From: JAQVWU01 sp964628455
Lineage (GTDB): Bacteria; Bacillota; Clostridia; Oscillospirales; CAG-272
Length of the DNA stretch: 8,487 nucleotides
Direction of reading: 5' to 3'
Assembly: GCA_964628455.1 (NCBI GenBank)
Contig: CAZVPD010000157.1
Coordinates: 1-8,487, forward strand
Part shown: positions 1 through 6,631 of the stretch, one piece after another
How the letters are laid out: every line of letters starts with the position of its first letter
How positions within the stretch are numbered: position 1 is the stretch's first letter
Notes under the pieces: model-generated
Told to the model about the DNA's origin: nothing
Seen by the model: only the letters and a program-made list of their open reading frames with translations
Databases searched by the model: none
Translations under genes and position numbers: made by a program

Positions 1-8
1 TTCTTTTT

Positions 9-902
9 TTATTTTATCATGTATTCGGAGTTTACACAAACTATTTTACACCCTCGTGAAATCACATTGCCGTTTAGAGTAACGGTTCCGGCTGATGTGA
101 CAGTGTATATATCACCGCTTGTGTAGCTGACTGCTGCTGATTTTATGTTCTGTGCGACAGTGTTGTAGCTGTTTCGGCTGATGTTATACTCAATCAATTC
201 ATCGTTGCTGTCAATGAGATACAGCGATTCTGTTGATGTCACGCCAGCCAATGCTTCAGCGTTGACCTTTGAAGCTATGCGAGTTACTGTTGCTTTGCTG
301 ACATACAACAGATTCTCAATACAATATACTTTCCTGTCTTTTGTTAAAGCGTAAGCGATTTCGTTTGACTTATCAGGATTAGCCGTAATTACATCGGTCA
401 CATCTGTCAGTGCTTTGTACGGCTTACCCGCCGTGTACGGAATTACCCATAAATCGCCGTTCTCCTTGAGTACGAATATGGACGATTCATCACCGCCAAC
501 CGCTTTGTCAACACCTGTCATCAGACATTGAGATTCATCGTTAGCATTGATGAGCTTGCCAGAAACCGTATCATACATATAGAACGGATTGTCAAAATCA
601 CTCCACCTGTACAGCTTACCTGCCGAGGTTACATAGTTTCCGACACCGCCGTTAACCGTGAACGATGAGTAAGTGCCGGAACATCTTGTCATAGTAAGTA
701 TTCCGTTTGTTTCTCCGAGTTGACCATTGTCGCTGTCACCCCATACCCACAAATCACCTCTGTCGGTAATGAAGTACGAACCGCCGAGTGCTTCAATGCT
801 GTCATTGCTGTACGCAAATACTGACGGTACACTGCCGAGCAGCAGAACGAAAGCCAGCAATACGGCAATGGGTTTGAATGTGTTTGCTTTTACTGTTTTC
901 AT
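9..902 (-). CDS. Secreted RCC1-like beta-propeller protein
   Basis: This 297-residue protein is probably exported and may bind an extracellular partner; the role is unknown. The ATG at 902 is preferred over the further open frame to 965 because GTGAGG lies upstream and a clear signal peptide follows: Lys-rich MKTVKANTFK, hydrophobic PIAVLLAFVLLLG, and likely cleavage after SVFA near residue 30. Residues 41-63 (FITDRGDLWVWGDSDNGQLG) are a clear RCC1-type repeat. Weaker repeats follow near 88-100 (VTSAGKLYRW), 138-154 (IFVLKENGDLWVIP), 181-193, 222-238 and 258-276. Only about five or six short blades fit, fewer than the seven of classical RCC1 propellers, so it may be a small or incomplete propeller. 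No transmembrane anchor, sortase motif or dockerin is visible. It is separated from the sigma-like gene by the hairpin-rich region and need not belong to the exporter module. Confidence 0.85.
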   Translation of the reverse strand: MKTVKANTFKPIAVLLAFVLLLGSVPSVFAYSNDSIEALGGSYFITDRGDLWVWGDSDNGQLGETNGILTMTRCSGTYSSFTVNGGVGNYVTSAGKLYRWSDFDNPFYMYDTVSGKLINANDESQCLMTGVDKAVGGDESSIFVLKENGDLWVIPYTAGKPYKALTDVTDVITANPDKSNEIAYALTKDRKVYCIENLLYVSKATVTRIASKVNAEALAGVTSTESLYLIDSNDELIEYNISRNSYNTVAQNIKSAAVSYTSGDIYTVTSAGTVTLNGNVISRGCKIVCVNSEYMIK

Positions 903-920
903 GCGATTAACCTCACTTCT

Positions 921-1005
921 GCTCCGATAGTCGGAGCTGTATTCATACAAATCTGTATGTAGCACCGGATAGTGGCGGCAGTCTTTATCACTACCGCCGT
1001 CCGGT
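921..1005 (-). promoter_or_regulatory. Three consecutive hairpins in the leader of the RCC1-like gene
   Basis: Upstream of the RCC1-like gene lie three complementary blocks. The first pairs ACCGGA (964-969) with TCCGGT (1000-1005) and GGCGG (974-978) with CCGCC (994-998). The second pairs CATACA (944-949) with TGTATG (954-959) over a 4-base loop. The third pairs GCTCCGA (921-927) with TCGGAGC (931-937) over a 3-base loop, ending 4 bases before the SD region (GTGAGG, 911-916). They could form a structured 5' leader that controls translation or stability. No known riboswitch family is recognised. An alternative is that this is decayed coding sequence, since one minus-strand frame stays open here and ends at a TGA overlapping the ATG at 902. 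Confidence 0.45.
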
Positions 1006-1077
1006 CTATATAAATTCTAATCTGTTGTATTTCGTTGCCGTATTTGTCTCACTTCCCCGGTATGGGCAACACCAGAC

Positions 1078-1129
1078 CGCCGTCAGCGTAACGGCGTCAC
1101 GAGTTTCTCACTCTCCTGTCTCCGACAGG
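1078..1129. repeat. Two adjacent perfect hairpins at the 3' end of the small ORF
   Basis: CGCCGT (1078-1083) pairs with ACGGCG (1091-1096) across a 7-base loop. TCCTGTC (1114-1120) pairs with GACAGGA (1124-1130) across a TCC loop; the second stem lies within the last codons of the ORF ending at 1108. No T-run follows either stem on the minus strand, so they are not standard terminators. They add to the dense hairpin content of this GC-rich block. Confidence 0.4.
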
Positions 1130-1329
1130 ACCACCCTCATTGCCTGCGACGGCTCACGGAGGATCATCTCCGCTTCAACGCTCGGACTGTGACTGAGTGG
1201 GAGTATCATTATCGCCTCCTGCCTGTCATCGCCATACCGATGGGCTACCCGGTACTTACAGCCAGGTATTATCGCTCTCGCATTTCTGCGGTCATGGCGT
1301 ACCCGCTGACGTGGCTTACTGCTCGTCAC
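1108..1329 (-). CDS. Possible small hypothetical protein, perhaps a truncated mobile-element gene
   Basis: A 73-residue frame from a GTG at 1329 to TGA at 1108 encodes an Arg-rich first half (KPRQRVRHDRRNAR) and an acidic, Met- and Leu-containing second half (PSVEAEMILREPSQAMRVVL). The codons are much richer in GC than those of neighbouring genes, which suggests a different origin. There is no SD before the GTG, and the frame stays open 11 codons further upstream without a normal start codon, until a TAA. The natural start may therefore be lost. A strong AGGAGG lies 5 bases before an internal in-frame ATG at 1209, which would give a 33-residue product. I do not recognise the family. It could be a real small gene, a decayed one, or noncoding DNA. 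Confidence 0.4.
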   Translation of the reverse strand: MTSSKPRQRVRHDRRNARAIIPGCKYRVAHRYGDDRQEAIMILPLSHSPSVEAEMILREPSQAMRVVLSETGE

Positions 1330-1447
1330 AGTTTCGGCGGAGGTAATGTATCTGATGTTGGATTATTCAATTTTCAATGAACAGTGAGTGATAAATAAAT
1401 ATCCCTCATATACCTACAGAAATTTCGGGCAAAATCGTACCCTAAAA
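1330..1447. other. Short intergenic spacer downstream of the sigma-like gene
   Basis: This AT-rich spacer follows the sigma-like gene's stop. On the minus strand it contains GGGTACGATTTTGCCC, a weak 3-bp stem without a T-run, so no terminator is assigned. Nearer the small ORF it holds CACTGTTCATTGAAAATTG, a type of sequence I recall as common in clostridial intergenic regions. Nothing else is identifiable. Confidence 0.35.
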
Positions 1448-1870
1448 TCAAAATTTATTTATTAAACTTTTTATGAACGACAAACCTTGTTGAATTGACT
1501 TGCGTACAGCACCCTCGCTCACATTCTCGTCTTTAGCTATTTGTGATTTGCTTTTACCGAGTATAATGCTTTTGTATACACGCTGTGCCTGTATCGGCGG
1601 CAATTTTTTCAGCAATTTATTGAATTGATTCAAAAATTCTGCGTGTTCATGAGCTTCATCGGGTTGTTCTGCTTTGTTTATAGCTGCTGTTTCAATGCCG
1701 TCATCGCAATCGAGTGAATAAAATGCTTTGTTGTCACGTATGTATTGAGCGTAGTTTTTCTGACAACGTTTGTCATCTTCAAGAATTTTGGCTACATCAT
1801 CAGTCACTTCAACTAAACAGTCATGTTCATAAAGTTCTGGGTAGTAATTGAGTAAGTTAATTGTTTTCAT
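1448..1870 (-). CDS. Small sigma-70 region-4-like regulator of the mobile-element type
   Basis: This 140-residue protein probably regulates transcription of element genes by contacting promoter DNA or RNA polymerase. Residues 90-137 (LPPIQAQRVYKSIILGKSKS, then QIAKDENVSEGAVRKSIQQG) form a sigma-70 region-4-type helix-turn-helix. Residues 1-65, with NYYPELYEHDCLVEVTDD and YSLDCDDGIETAA, match the N-terminal wording of small sigma-like proteins common in clostridial integrative conjugative elements; this is family knowledge, not a search result. It lacks a sigma region 2, so it is not a complete sigma factor. The frame opens at 1906, but the ATG at 1870 has GGAGG 7 bases upstream, giving the usual MKTINLL start. 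The gene stands alone behind a terminator, so it should have its own promoter, though none is convincing. Its ribosome site overlaps an inverted repeat. In known elements such genes sit near excisionase and integrase genes, which are not visible here. Confidence 0.85.
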   Translation of the reverse strand: MKTINLLNYYPELYEHDCLVEVTDDVAKILEDDKRCQKNYAQYIRDNKAFYSLDCDDGIETAAINKAEQPDEAHEHAEFLNQFNKLLKKLPPIQAQRVYKSIILGKSKSQIAKDENVSEGAVRKSIQQGLSFIKSLINKF

Positions 1871-1879
1871 GGGTAATCC

Positions 1880-1917
1880 TCCGTTTAATTTTGTTTTGGC
1901 AGTCATAATTAAACGGA
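1880..1917. promoter_or_regulatory. Perfect 11-bp inverted repeat overlapping the SD site of the sigma-like gene
   Basis: TCCGTTTAATT (1880-1890) and AATTAAACGGA (1907-1917) are exact reverse complements separated by 16 bases. In the minus-strand mRNA the second arm ends in ACGGA, and the following GG completes the GGAGG ribosome binding site of the gene starting at 1870. Folding would therefore bury three of five SD bases. It could be a translational control hairpin, or an operator for a dimeric DNA-binding protein. A spare in-frame ATG (1906) lies in the loop but has no SD of its own. Confidence 0.55.
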
Positions 1918-1976
1918 AGCCGGTGGATCTCGGCAGCCTACACTGCCATGTAAAATCGGTTTACGGTAATTTAACA

Positions 1977-2023
1977 AATAAAAAAAGCCGAACCATTTCA
2001 GAAAAAATTCTGATGGTTCGGCT
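1977..2023 (-). terminator. Intrinsic (Rho-independent) terminator of the upstream minus-strand transcript
   Basis: On the minus strand an 11-bp arm AGCCGAACCAT is followed by CAGAA, a 4-base T loop, TTCTG, a 2-base AA bulge and the perfectly complementary ATGGTTCGGCT. A run of seven T follows directly. This is a strong intrinsic terminator. It lies about 345 bases past the stop of the 753-residue protein gene, so it probably ends that transcript and separates it from the sigma-like gene downstream. The plus-strand direction has no T-run after the stem. Confidence 0.88.
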
Positions 2024-2033
2024 GATGTTACAA

Positions 2034-2050
2034 TGTGTCCTTCGGACACA
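2034..2050. repeat. Perfect 7-bp hairpin between the structured segment and the terminator
   Basis: TGTGTCC and GGACACA are perfectly complementary around a 3-base loop. On the minus strand the hairpin comes after a T-run rather than before one, so it is not a standard terminator in either direction. Its closeness to the terminator at 1977-2023 suggests the two fold as tandem hairpins at the end of the same RNA. Confidence 0.5.
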
Positions 2051-2140
2051 TTAAAAAAGAGAATTACATACCTTGCTGTTAAATAATGCTTGATTATAAC
2101 AATTACTACTATATTATGTTTTATATGCTAAAATCAACGC

Positions 2141-2345
2141 GAAGCCAGTATGCCGATGTGTTCAAACTGACATAACGTGACCGAAAGCCCCCCTGCTAAT
2201 CATATCCCTTTCTATCGTCTTAGCGGTGCTAAGCGTAGCTGCAGTCCGTGGTAAAGTGTCGGCGAATACCACACTTCATGTCAGCCTTTACGTTTTCATA
2301 ATTATCAAGCTAACTGAAGTTAAATGCAGCTCGACTGGCAGTAGT
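2141..2345. other. GC-richer hairpin-rich intergenic segment, possible structured RNA or mobile-element remnant
   Basis: This stretch between the 753-residue gene and the terminator is clearly GC-richer than its flanks. It contains several perfect complementary segments: CTGACAT (2167-2173) with ATGTCAG (2278-2284), CTTAGC (2219-2224) with GCTAAG (2228-2233), and GTGGTA (2248-2253) with TACCAC (2267-2272). AAGTGT (2254-2259) with ACACTT (2271-2276) competes with the last pair. AGCTGCA (2237-2243) with TGCAGCT (2325-2331) crosses the outer stem, so it would be an alternative fold or a pseudoknot. The segment is probably transcribed on the minus strand as part of the 3' region before the terminator, but the strand is not certain. 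I do not recognise a named RNA family. A 16-codon ORF lies inside it (2229-2279). Confidence 0.35.
2229..2279 (-). CDS. Possible 16-residue leader-like peptide within the structured intergenic segment
   Basis: ATG at 2279 opens a 16-codon frame (MKCGIRRHFTTDCSYA) ending in TAG at 2229. An AAAGG sequence sits 5 bases upstream and could serve as a ribosome binding site. The frame runs through the competing GTGGTA/TACCAC and AAGTGT/ACACTT hairpins and ends inside the CTTAGC/GCTAAG hairpin. That placement is like transcription-attenuation leaders, where ribosome position selects between RNA folds. So short an ORF can occur by chance, and no target gene follows before the terminator at about 2023, so coding status is doubtful. 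Confidence 0.2.
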   Translation of the reverse strand: MKCGIRRHFTTDCSYA

Positions 2346-2368
2346 CCTCGCAGCAAATATTAACATAT

Positions 2369-4630
2369 CTATTGTTTTTCTATATTAATAGATAATTTAA
2401 TCGATTCAATAGTATTCTCATTTTCATTATAATATTCAAAATTTATGTTTTCTCCACGTTCCAAGTCAAGTGTGAACGTATCGTTCAATTCTATTGGAAG
2501 CTTTATTACGTTGATGACTTTGTGGTTTCTTCTTACTGTTAAGAACGCTTTATCATTAGATGTAATACATTCGACAGTATAGCTGATTTGATATTTCCCA
2601 TCGGCTGGACACACAAAACGCCGGACACTGGCGGTGTGATTATATGAATTCTGTTCTGTTTGATTCAAATACAGTTTCGGACAATTTTGACAAATATAAC
2701 ATTTATTGTCATAGCTCATCTCTCTATAAGTTGTTCCGTTATCATAAATATAATAGAACCATCCGTTTACTCCCTGAGTCGAGCAAAACTGCTGTATACT
2801 GTTGTATACAGGCGCTGTATTATCTACTTTAATATATTCCAATTTAAATTCACCATTTTCTGTTAAATTATCATATCCAATAGGATCAAATCTTAGATCT
2901 TTTATTATACCAGTCCAATATGGATTGTCTGACATATCGAAAACCGATTCGATCCATTCGCTTGAGTTATCTATTGATATTATTCCGGACTTGCTCTCGG
3001 ATAGTTCAATATCGTCATATGTGTTGAAAAAGAACTGCGCGACTCTGCTGTATGTGTTGTTACAATATTTTATATGAATATACGCAGTTTTGTTTGCTTC
3101 GAGATTTATATTACTGCAAGATAAATTAGCGTCGTTTCCGTTAATTATATACGTTGCATTATTGTTAAAATACACGTCTGTTATATGTTTTTCGGTACGC
3201 CAATCATATTGTATACATCTCGTGAAATCCCATAATATGGACTCGTTTAATCCGATTATATTGAATTTTAAAGCCTTTATATTTTCGGCTGATGGCGTGA
3301 TCTCGGTATATTCAAGTTTATTTATTTTACATGGAATGAGATTTATAACACGTTTAGTATTTCCAAGAACTACGTTATCTTCGATCAATTGTTCTTCGCC
3401 ATCGTTGATGCGAAGGATTCCTATTGCCCTGTTCCGATGATTTTCAGATTCATCAATTATTTCAATTCTCTGAGCGTATTGCTCACCGTCGCTGACCATC
3501 GTTATAATTAATGGATTTGCGTCTTTATCATACCCTTCGGAGGAATTTATCATCGAATATTTCATGGGTAAATATTTGATATTTACTCCGCGAGATAGTT
3601 CAACATAAATAGGCGGCAATGTTTCTTTTTCTACTTTTTGTGCTTCCAGCAATAATGCTTTCATTTTCTGTATAAATATGGGTTCTGTACAGAAAGAAGA
3701 ACACGACCTCAGCTTGACTGCCTGATATTTCATATTAAGCATCTGAATTGTATTAAATATCTGAACTACTCTTTTAAATGTGTTTACATAATTTGAAAAC
3801 TCTTGACTTACATAATATTCATTTTGTATATAGCAAAGACGGTCATACATGTATTTTTTATGAATATTAAGATCAAACAATGATTTGAAAGCTATACGCG
3901 CTCCTTCTGATATGTTGTCACATACATAAATTAATTTATCATATACATTCAAACCGTATATTGCCTCGACATAGGAGTCAGTATTTTCTCCTCCAATATT
4001 ATTAGCACGTGAAAATATATAATCGCCTAATTGTATAAGATAATTTGCCAAGCTAAATGGATATTTGCCTGCATTTTTATTTACTTTATAGCTTGTAAGA
4101 ACTATCGTATCAGGTAATATAAAGTCAGAATGTGTGGAATTGGTTATCATTTCTTTATATGCGGACATAAGTGAATCATACTGTACTTTTTGAAAGAGGA
4201 TACCTTTGCTTCCGGTAAAATTTATGATGTGGAATAATTTTGCTTTTTCCTCATATCCATAAACCATTACCGGATGGTAAAAATGATAATTGTGGTATTC
4301 ATCTGTGTCAGGTATTTCGATCTTATCCAACCATAAATACGAATAAAAATCGTTATTTAGTTTTTCTTTCAGAATATTTAAAAGCCTATTTTCGTCCGTA
4401 AGTTTATTAAAATTATAACATATTCGTTCCGAAAACAAAGAACGATATGAATCATCAATTATATTATCCATAAAGTCTATGAATACATTTTTTGTGCCGA
4501 TAATTTTTATATTGGTAAAACGCTCATAAAACCATGAATACCTTTCTTTGCTTAAAATGGTGCTCAGATGAAAACTTAATCTGGTATCAGGTTGTGTATA
4601 TATCGGTAATATTTTTGTAAAATATTCCAT
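2369..4630 (-). CDS. Multidomain protein: BtrH/C39-like N-terminal region plus carbohydrate-binding-like beta-sandwich domains
   Basis: This 753-residue protein has no signal peptide or membrane segment, so it is probably cytoplasmic. The frame opens at 4666, but the ATG at 4630 is preferred because GGAGG lies 11 bases upstream. Residues 1-340, including NYHFYHPVMVYGYEEKAKLF (114-133), resemble BtrH-like (C39-peptidase-like fold) proteins found beside peptide natural-product and exporter genes. That match is from memory and tentative, and no Cys occurs before residue 71, so a conventional N-terminal Cys nucleophile is not evident. Residues 350-460 look beta-rich. Residues 480-601 include YWTGIIKDLRFDP (571-583), typical of galactose-binding-like domains. 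Residues 612-751 (STQGVNGWFYY, then RRFVCPADGKYQISY) resemble a further carbohydrate-associated beta-sandwich. The gene is more AT-rich than the ABC genes. It follows them after 216 bp, so it may share their transcript or use its own promoter. Function is unknown; processing, sensing or tethering of the exported substrate is a guess. Confidence 0.9.
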   Translation of the reverse strand: MEYFTKILPIYTQPDTRLSFHLSTILSKERYSWFYERFTNIKIIGTKNVFIDFMDNIIDDSYRSLFSERICYNFNKLTDENRLLNILKEKLNNDFYSYLWLDKIEIPDTDEYHNYHFYHPVMVYGYEEKAKLFHIINFTGSKGILFQKVQYDSLMSAYKEMITNSTHSDFILPDTIVLTSYKVNKNAGKYPFSLANYLIQLGDYIFSRANNIGGENTDSYVEAIYGLNVYDKLIYVCDNISEGARIAFKSLFDLNIHKKYMYDRLCYIQNEYYVSQEFSNYVNTFKRVVQIFNTIQMLNMKYQAVKLRSCSSFCTEPIFIQKMKALLLEAQKVEKETLPPIYVELSRGVNIKYLPMKYSMINSSEGYDKDANPLIITMVSDGEQYAQRIEIIDESENHRNRAIGILRINDGEEQLIEDNVVLGNTKRVINLIPCKINKLEYTEITPSAENIKALKFNIIGLNESILWDFTRCIQYDWRTEKHITDVYFNNNATYIINGNDANLSCSNINLEANKTAYIHIKYCNNTYSRVAQFFFNTYDDIELSESKSGIISIDNSSEWIESVFDMSDNPYWTGIIKDLRFDPIGYDNLTENGEFKLEYIKVDNTAPVYNSIQQFCSTQGVNGWFYYIYDNGTTYREMSYDNKCYICQNCPKLYLNQTEQNSYNHTASVRRFVCPADGKYQISYTVECITSNDKAFLTVRRNHKVINVIKLPIELNDTFTLDLERGENINFEYYNENENTIESIKLSINIEKQ

Positions 4631-4673
4631 ATTGCTACAATCCTCCAATTTATAACTTAAATACATACTAATT

Positions 4674-4679
4674 ATTATA
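4674..4679 (-). promoter_or_regulatory. Possible -10 promoter element for the 753-residue protein gene
   Basis: On the minus strand a perfect TATAAT lies here. It would start transcription near 4666, about 36 bases before the chosen ATG, with the GGAGG site (4642-4646) inside the leader. The matching -35 position has only a poor hexamer (TTATAA at a 16-base spacing). The region is AT-rich, where chance TATAAT is common. It may let the gene be transcribed separately from the ABC pair. Confidence 0.3.
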
Positions 4680-4846
4680 TTGTTTTTGCTGTTATTTATA
4701 ATTTTATCGATAATATACGGCTATGCCATTATATAAAGATTCAGACAAAGAGTACATTGGATTTACTTCACTTGATATTTTATAATAATAAGATTTTTCA
4801 TGTTATGGCGAGAAGGTGAAAATGAACGATTTCACAGTTTTGAAAA

Positions 4847-6631
4847 TCACATATACTTGCTTGCCTGCAAATTGTACATATATGCGTACCGTCCGTTCAT
4901 TTCAAGCAATTCTTTATGTGAACCTTGCTCGATAATATGACCGTCATCCAACACAAGTATTTTATCCGCAAGTGTAATGCTTGACAGTCTGTGCGAAATC
5001 AGCACGGCACTTTTGTTTTTTGAGATATTCGCAAAGTCCTCAAAAATCTGATGCTCTGCAACAGGGTCAAGTGTAGCGGACGGTTCGTCAAGCAATATAA
5101 CAGGCGCATTACGAAAGAATGCACGGGCGAGTGAGACACGCTGCCACTGACCGCCGGATAATTCCTTGCCCTGCTTATCAAATCTTCGTGTCAGATCTTC
5201 ATCAATGCCGTTTCCCCAACCGTTAATGAAGTCGCTCGCGTTACTTTCTTCACACGCCTTTTTGACTGCTTCACCGTCATCCAACCTTGACAAATCTGAC
5301 AAAGCCACATTTTCACGCAGACTGAAGCTGTAATTGACAAAATCCTGAAACAAAACACCGAACAATGCGCGTAGTTTTACTATATCATATTCCTTATTAT
5401 CAATGCCGTCTATCAGGATTTGTCCCTCAGTCGGATCGTAGAAACGGCAGAGCAACTTGACGATTGTACTTTTCCCGCTTCCGTTCAGACCGACAAGACC
5501 AACAACTTTGCCAGGTGTGATAACAAAAGAGCAATGACTGAGTACTTCGTTTTCTGCATTCGGGTAACGGAATGACACATCTTTAAATTCAATCATCGGA
5601 TTCTTTGAGGGTATTATTGTGCCGCTTTTTTCAAGCAATGGTTTCATTTCCACAAAAGAACGCACATCGTTCAGCTCCTTGGAGTTTTTGCCAAACATAT
5701 TAATTCTGTAACACAGTGACGTGAAATCTCCTCTGAACTGCGTTAAAAGTGAAACATAATAAGCAACATCACCGACTGCGATTTCTCCGGCAATCAGTTT
5801 TGCAATCGACATAATATATACAATTATCTCGTTAGCTGTCAAGAGAACGAGTGATGCCATATTGATAAGGCATACTTTTATGTTCTTCGAATGAATTGCT
5901 TTATCCCAGTATTTCCATATCGATTTATAAAGGAAAGAAAAATAATCACTCAAGTGATACAATCTCACCTCAGAACTTGCGCCTTCAAAGAATAAATTCT
6001 TATAGTACTCCAGCTTACGGTGAGATTTTGCGTGTTCTTTATCAAAGTGATAATCTATATCATTGATACTCTTATCACCGATTACAGAGGGAATACAAAG
6101 TAAGATGACAACCGGAATGAGCCATAAACTGAGCGTAAAAATAAGCGAGAATGAAATAATCAGCCTGAATGATTTTTGAAACATATCGAACACAAATGTA
6201 ACCATTTCTTTTACTGAACGGAGAAGTGACCATGAATTGTTGAGTTTGTCGTTGAGATCACTTGAATCAAAGAAAGCAAGGTCAATGGCTGAAACCTTGT
6301 CGATCATCACATTATCAAGATAATAATCGATGGCATCATTGTATTTGAATGATATGAAATTCGATATTGTATCGAGTATTTTTTGTATAAGCATTACCAC
6401 ACAGTACAGTACCGCTATCAGCCATATCTTTTGTAGTAAAGGGTTGGTATTTCCGCCGATAGCTTCAACAAGCGCGTTTATCAGTTCACGCCAAAGAAAC
6501 AGAGGAAGATACGGAAGCACCGATGAAACAAGCGACAGGAGCAGCTTTAAAATAAAATATTTCCTTGAAGCGGCAAAGATAATTTTTGAGGCATAACCGA
6601 TATTAGTAAAGTACTCTTTTATTTTATTCAT
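4847..6631 (-). CDS. ABC exporter half-transporter, second subunit of the pair (membrane domain fused to ATPase)
   Basis: This 594-residue protein is the probable heterodimer partner of the preceding ABC gene. The frame is open 60 bases further upstream, but the ATG at 6631 is preferred: GGGAGG sits about 7 bases before it, and the protein then aligns with its neighbour (MNKIKEYF against MEKFKQLI). Hydrophobic segments lie near 28-56, 68-95, 150-184 and 255-295. ATPase motifs are complete: Walker A GLNGSGKST (381-389), Gln429, LSGGQ (491-495), Walker B VILLDE with Glu516, and His547. These positions are identical to those in the partner, which points to descent from a duplicated gene. Both ATP sites look catalytically competent, unlike many heterodimeric exporters with one degenerate site. 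No peptidase domain is present. The ATGAATAA overlap with the upstream gene supports co-translation. Export direction is inferred from the fused architecture. Confidence 0.95.
   Translation of the reverse strand: MNKIKEYFTNIGYASKIIFAASRKYFILKLLLSLVSSVLPYLPLFLWRELINALVEAIGGNTNPLLQKIWLIAVLYCVVMLIQKILDTISNFISFKYNDAIDYYLDNVMIDKVSAIDLAFFDSSDLNDKLNNSWSLLRSVKEMVTFVFDMFQKSFRLIISFSLIFTLSLWLIPVVILLCIPSVIGDKSINDIDYHFDKEHAKSHRKLEYYKNLFFEGASSEVRLYHLSDYFSFLYKSIWKYWDKAIHSKNIKVCLINMASLVLLTANEIIVYIMSIAKLIAGEIAVGDVAYYVSLLTQFRGDFTSLCYRINMFGKNSKELNDVRSFVEMKPLLEKSGTIIPSKNPMIEFKDVSFRYPNAENEVLSHCSFVITPGKVVGLVGLNGSGKSTIVKLLCRFYDPTEGQILIDGIDNKEYDIVKLRALFGVLFQDFVNYSFSLRENVALSDLSRLDDGEAVKKACEESNASDFINGWGNGIDEDLTRRFDKQGKELSGGQWQRVSLARAFFRNAPVILLDEPSATLDPVAEHQIFEDFANISKNKSAVLISHRLSSITLADKILVLDDGHIIEQGSHKELLEMNGRYAYMYNLQASKYM

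Noticed and set aside
1189..1380. A 63-residue plus-strand ORF opposite the small GC-rich minus-strand ORF.
   Set aside because: No SD, no recognisable domain, and it is the antisense shadow of the 1108-1329 frame.
173..2030. TTCGGCTGATGTTA occurring both in the RCC1-like gene (about 173) and next to the terminator (about 2016), with shorter variants elsewhere.
   Set aside because: The match is only 14 bases, the contexts are unrelated, and spacing and number do not suggest a repeat family or CRISPR.
2802..3440. Plus-strand ORFs of about 90 and 116 residues inside the 753-residue protein gene.
   Set aside because: They are antisense to a well supported gene with a good SD and have no domain or SD of their own.
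4704..4757. A 17-codon minus-strand ORF (MYSLSESLYNGIAVYYR) in the gap between the second ABC gene and the 753-residue gene, considered as a precursor peptide.
   Set aside because: It has only a weak GTGAAG upstream, no leader/core layout, no Cys and no recognisable core motif; chance ORFs of this size are expected in AT-rich DNA.
4829..4848. Hairpin-like GATTTCA/TGAAAATC and GTGAAA/TTTCAC pairs just after the second ABC gene, considered as a terminator.
   Set aside because: Short AT-rich stems with no T-run on the minus strand; they do not support an operon end.
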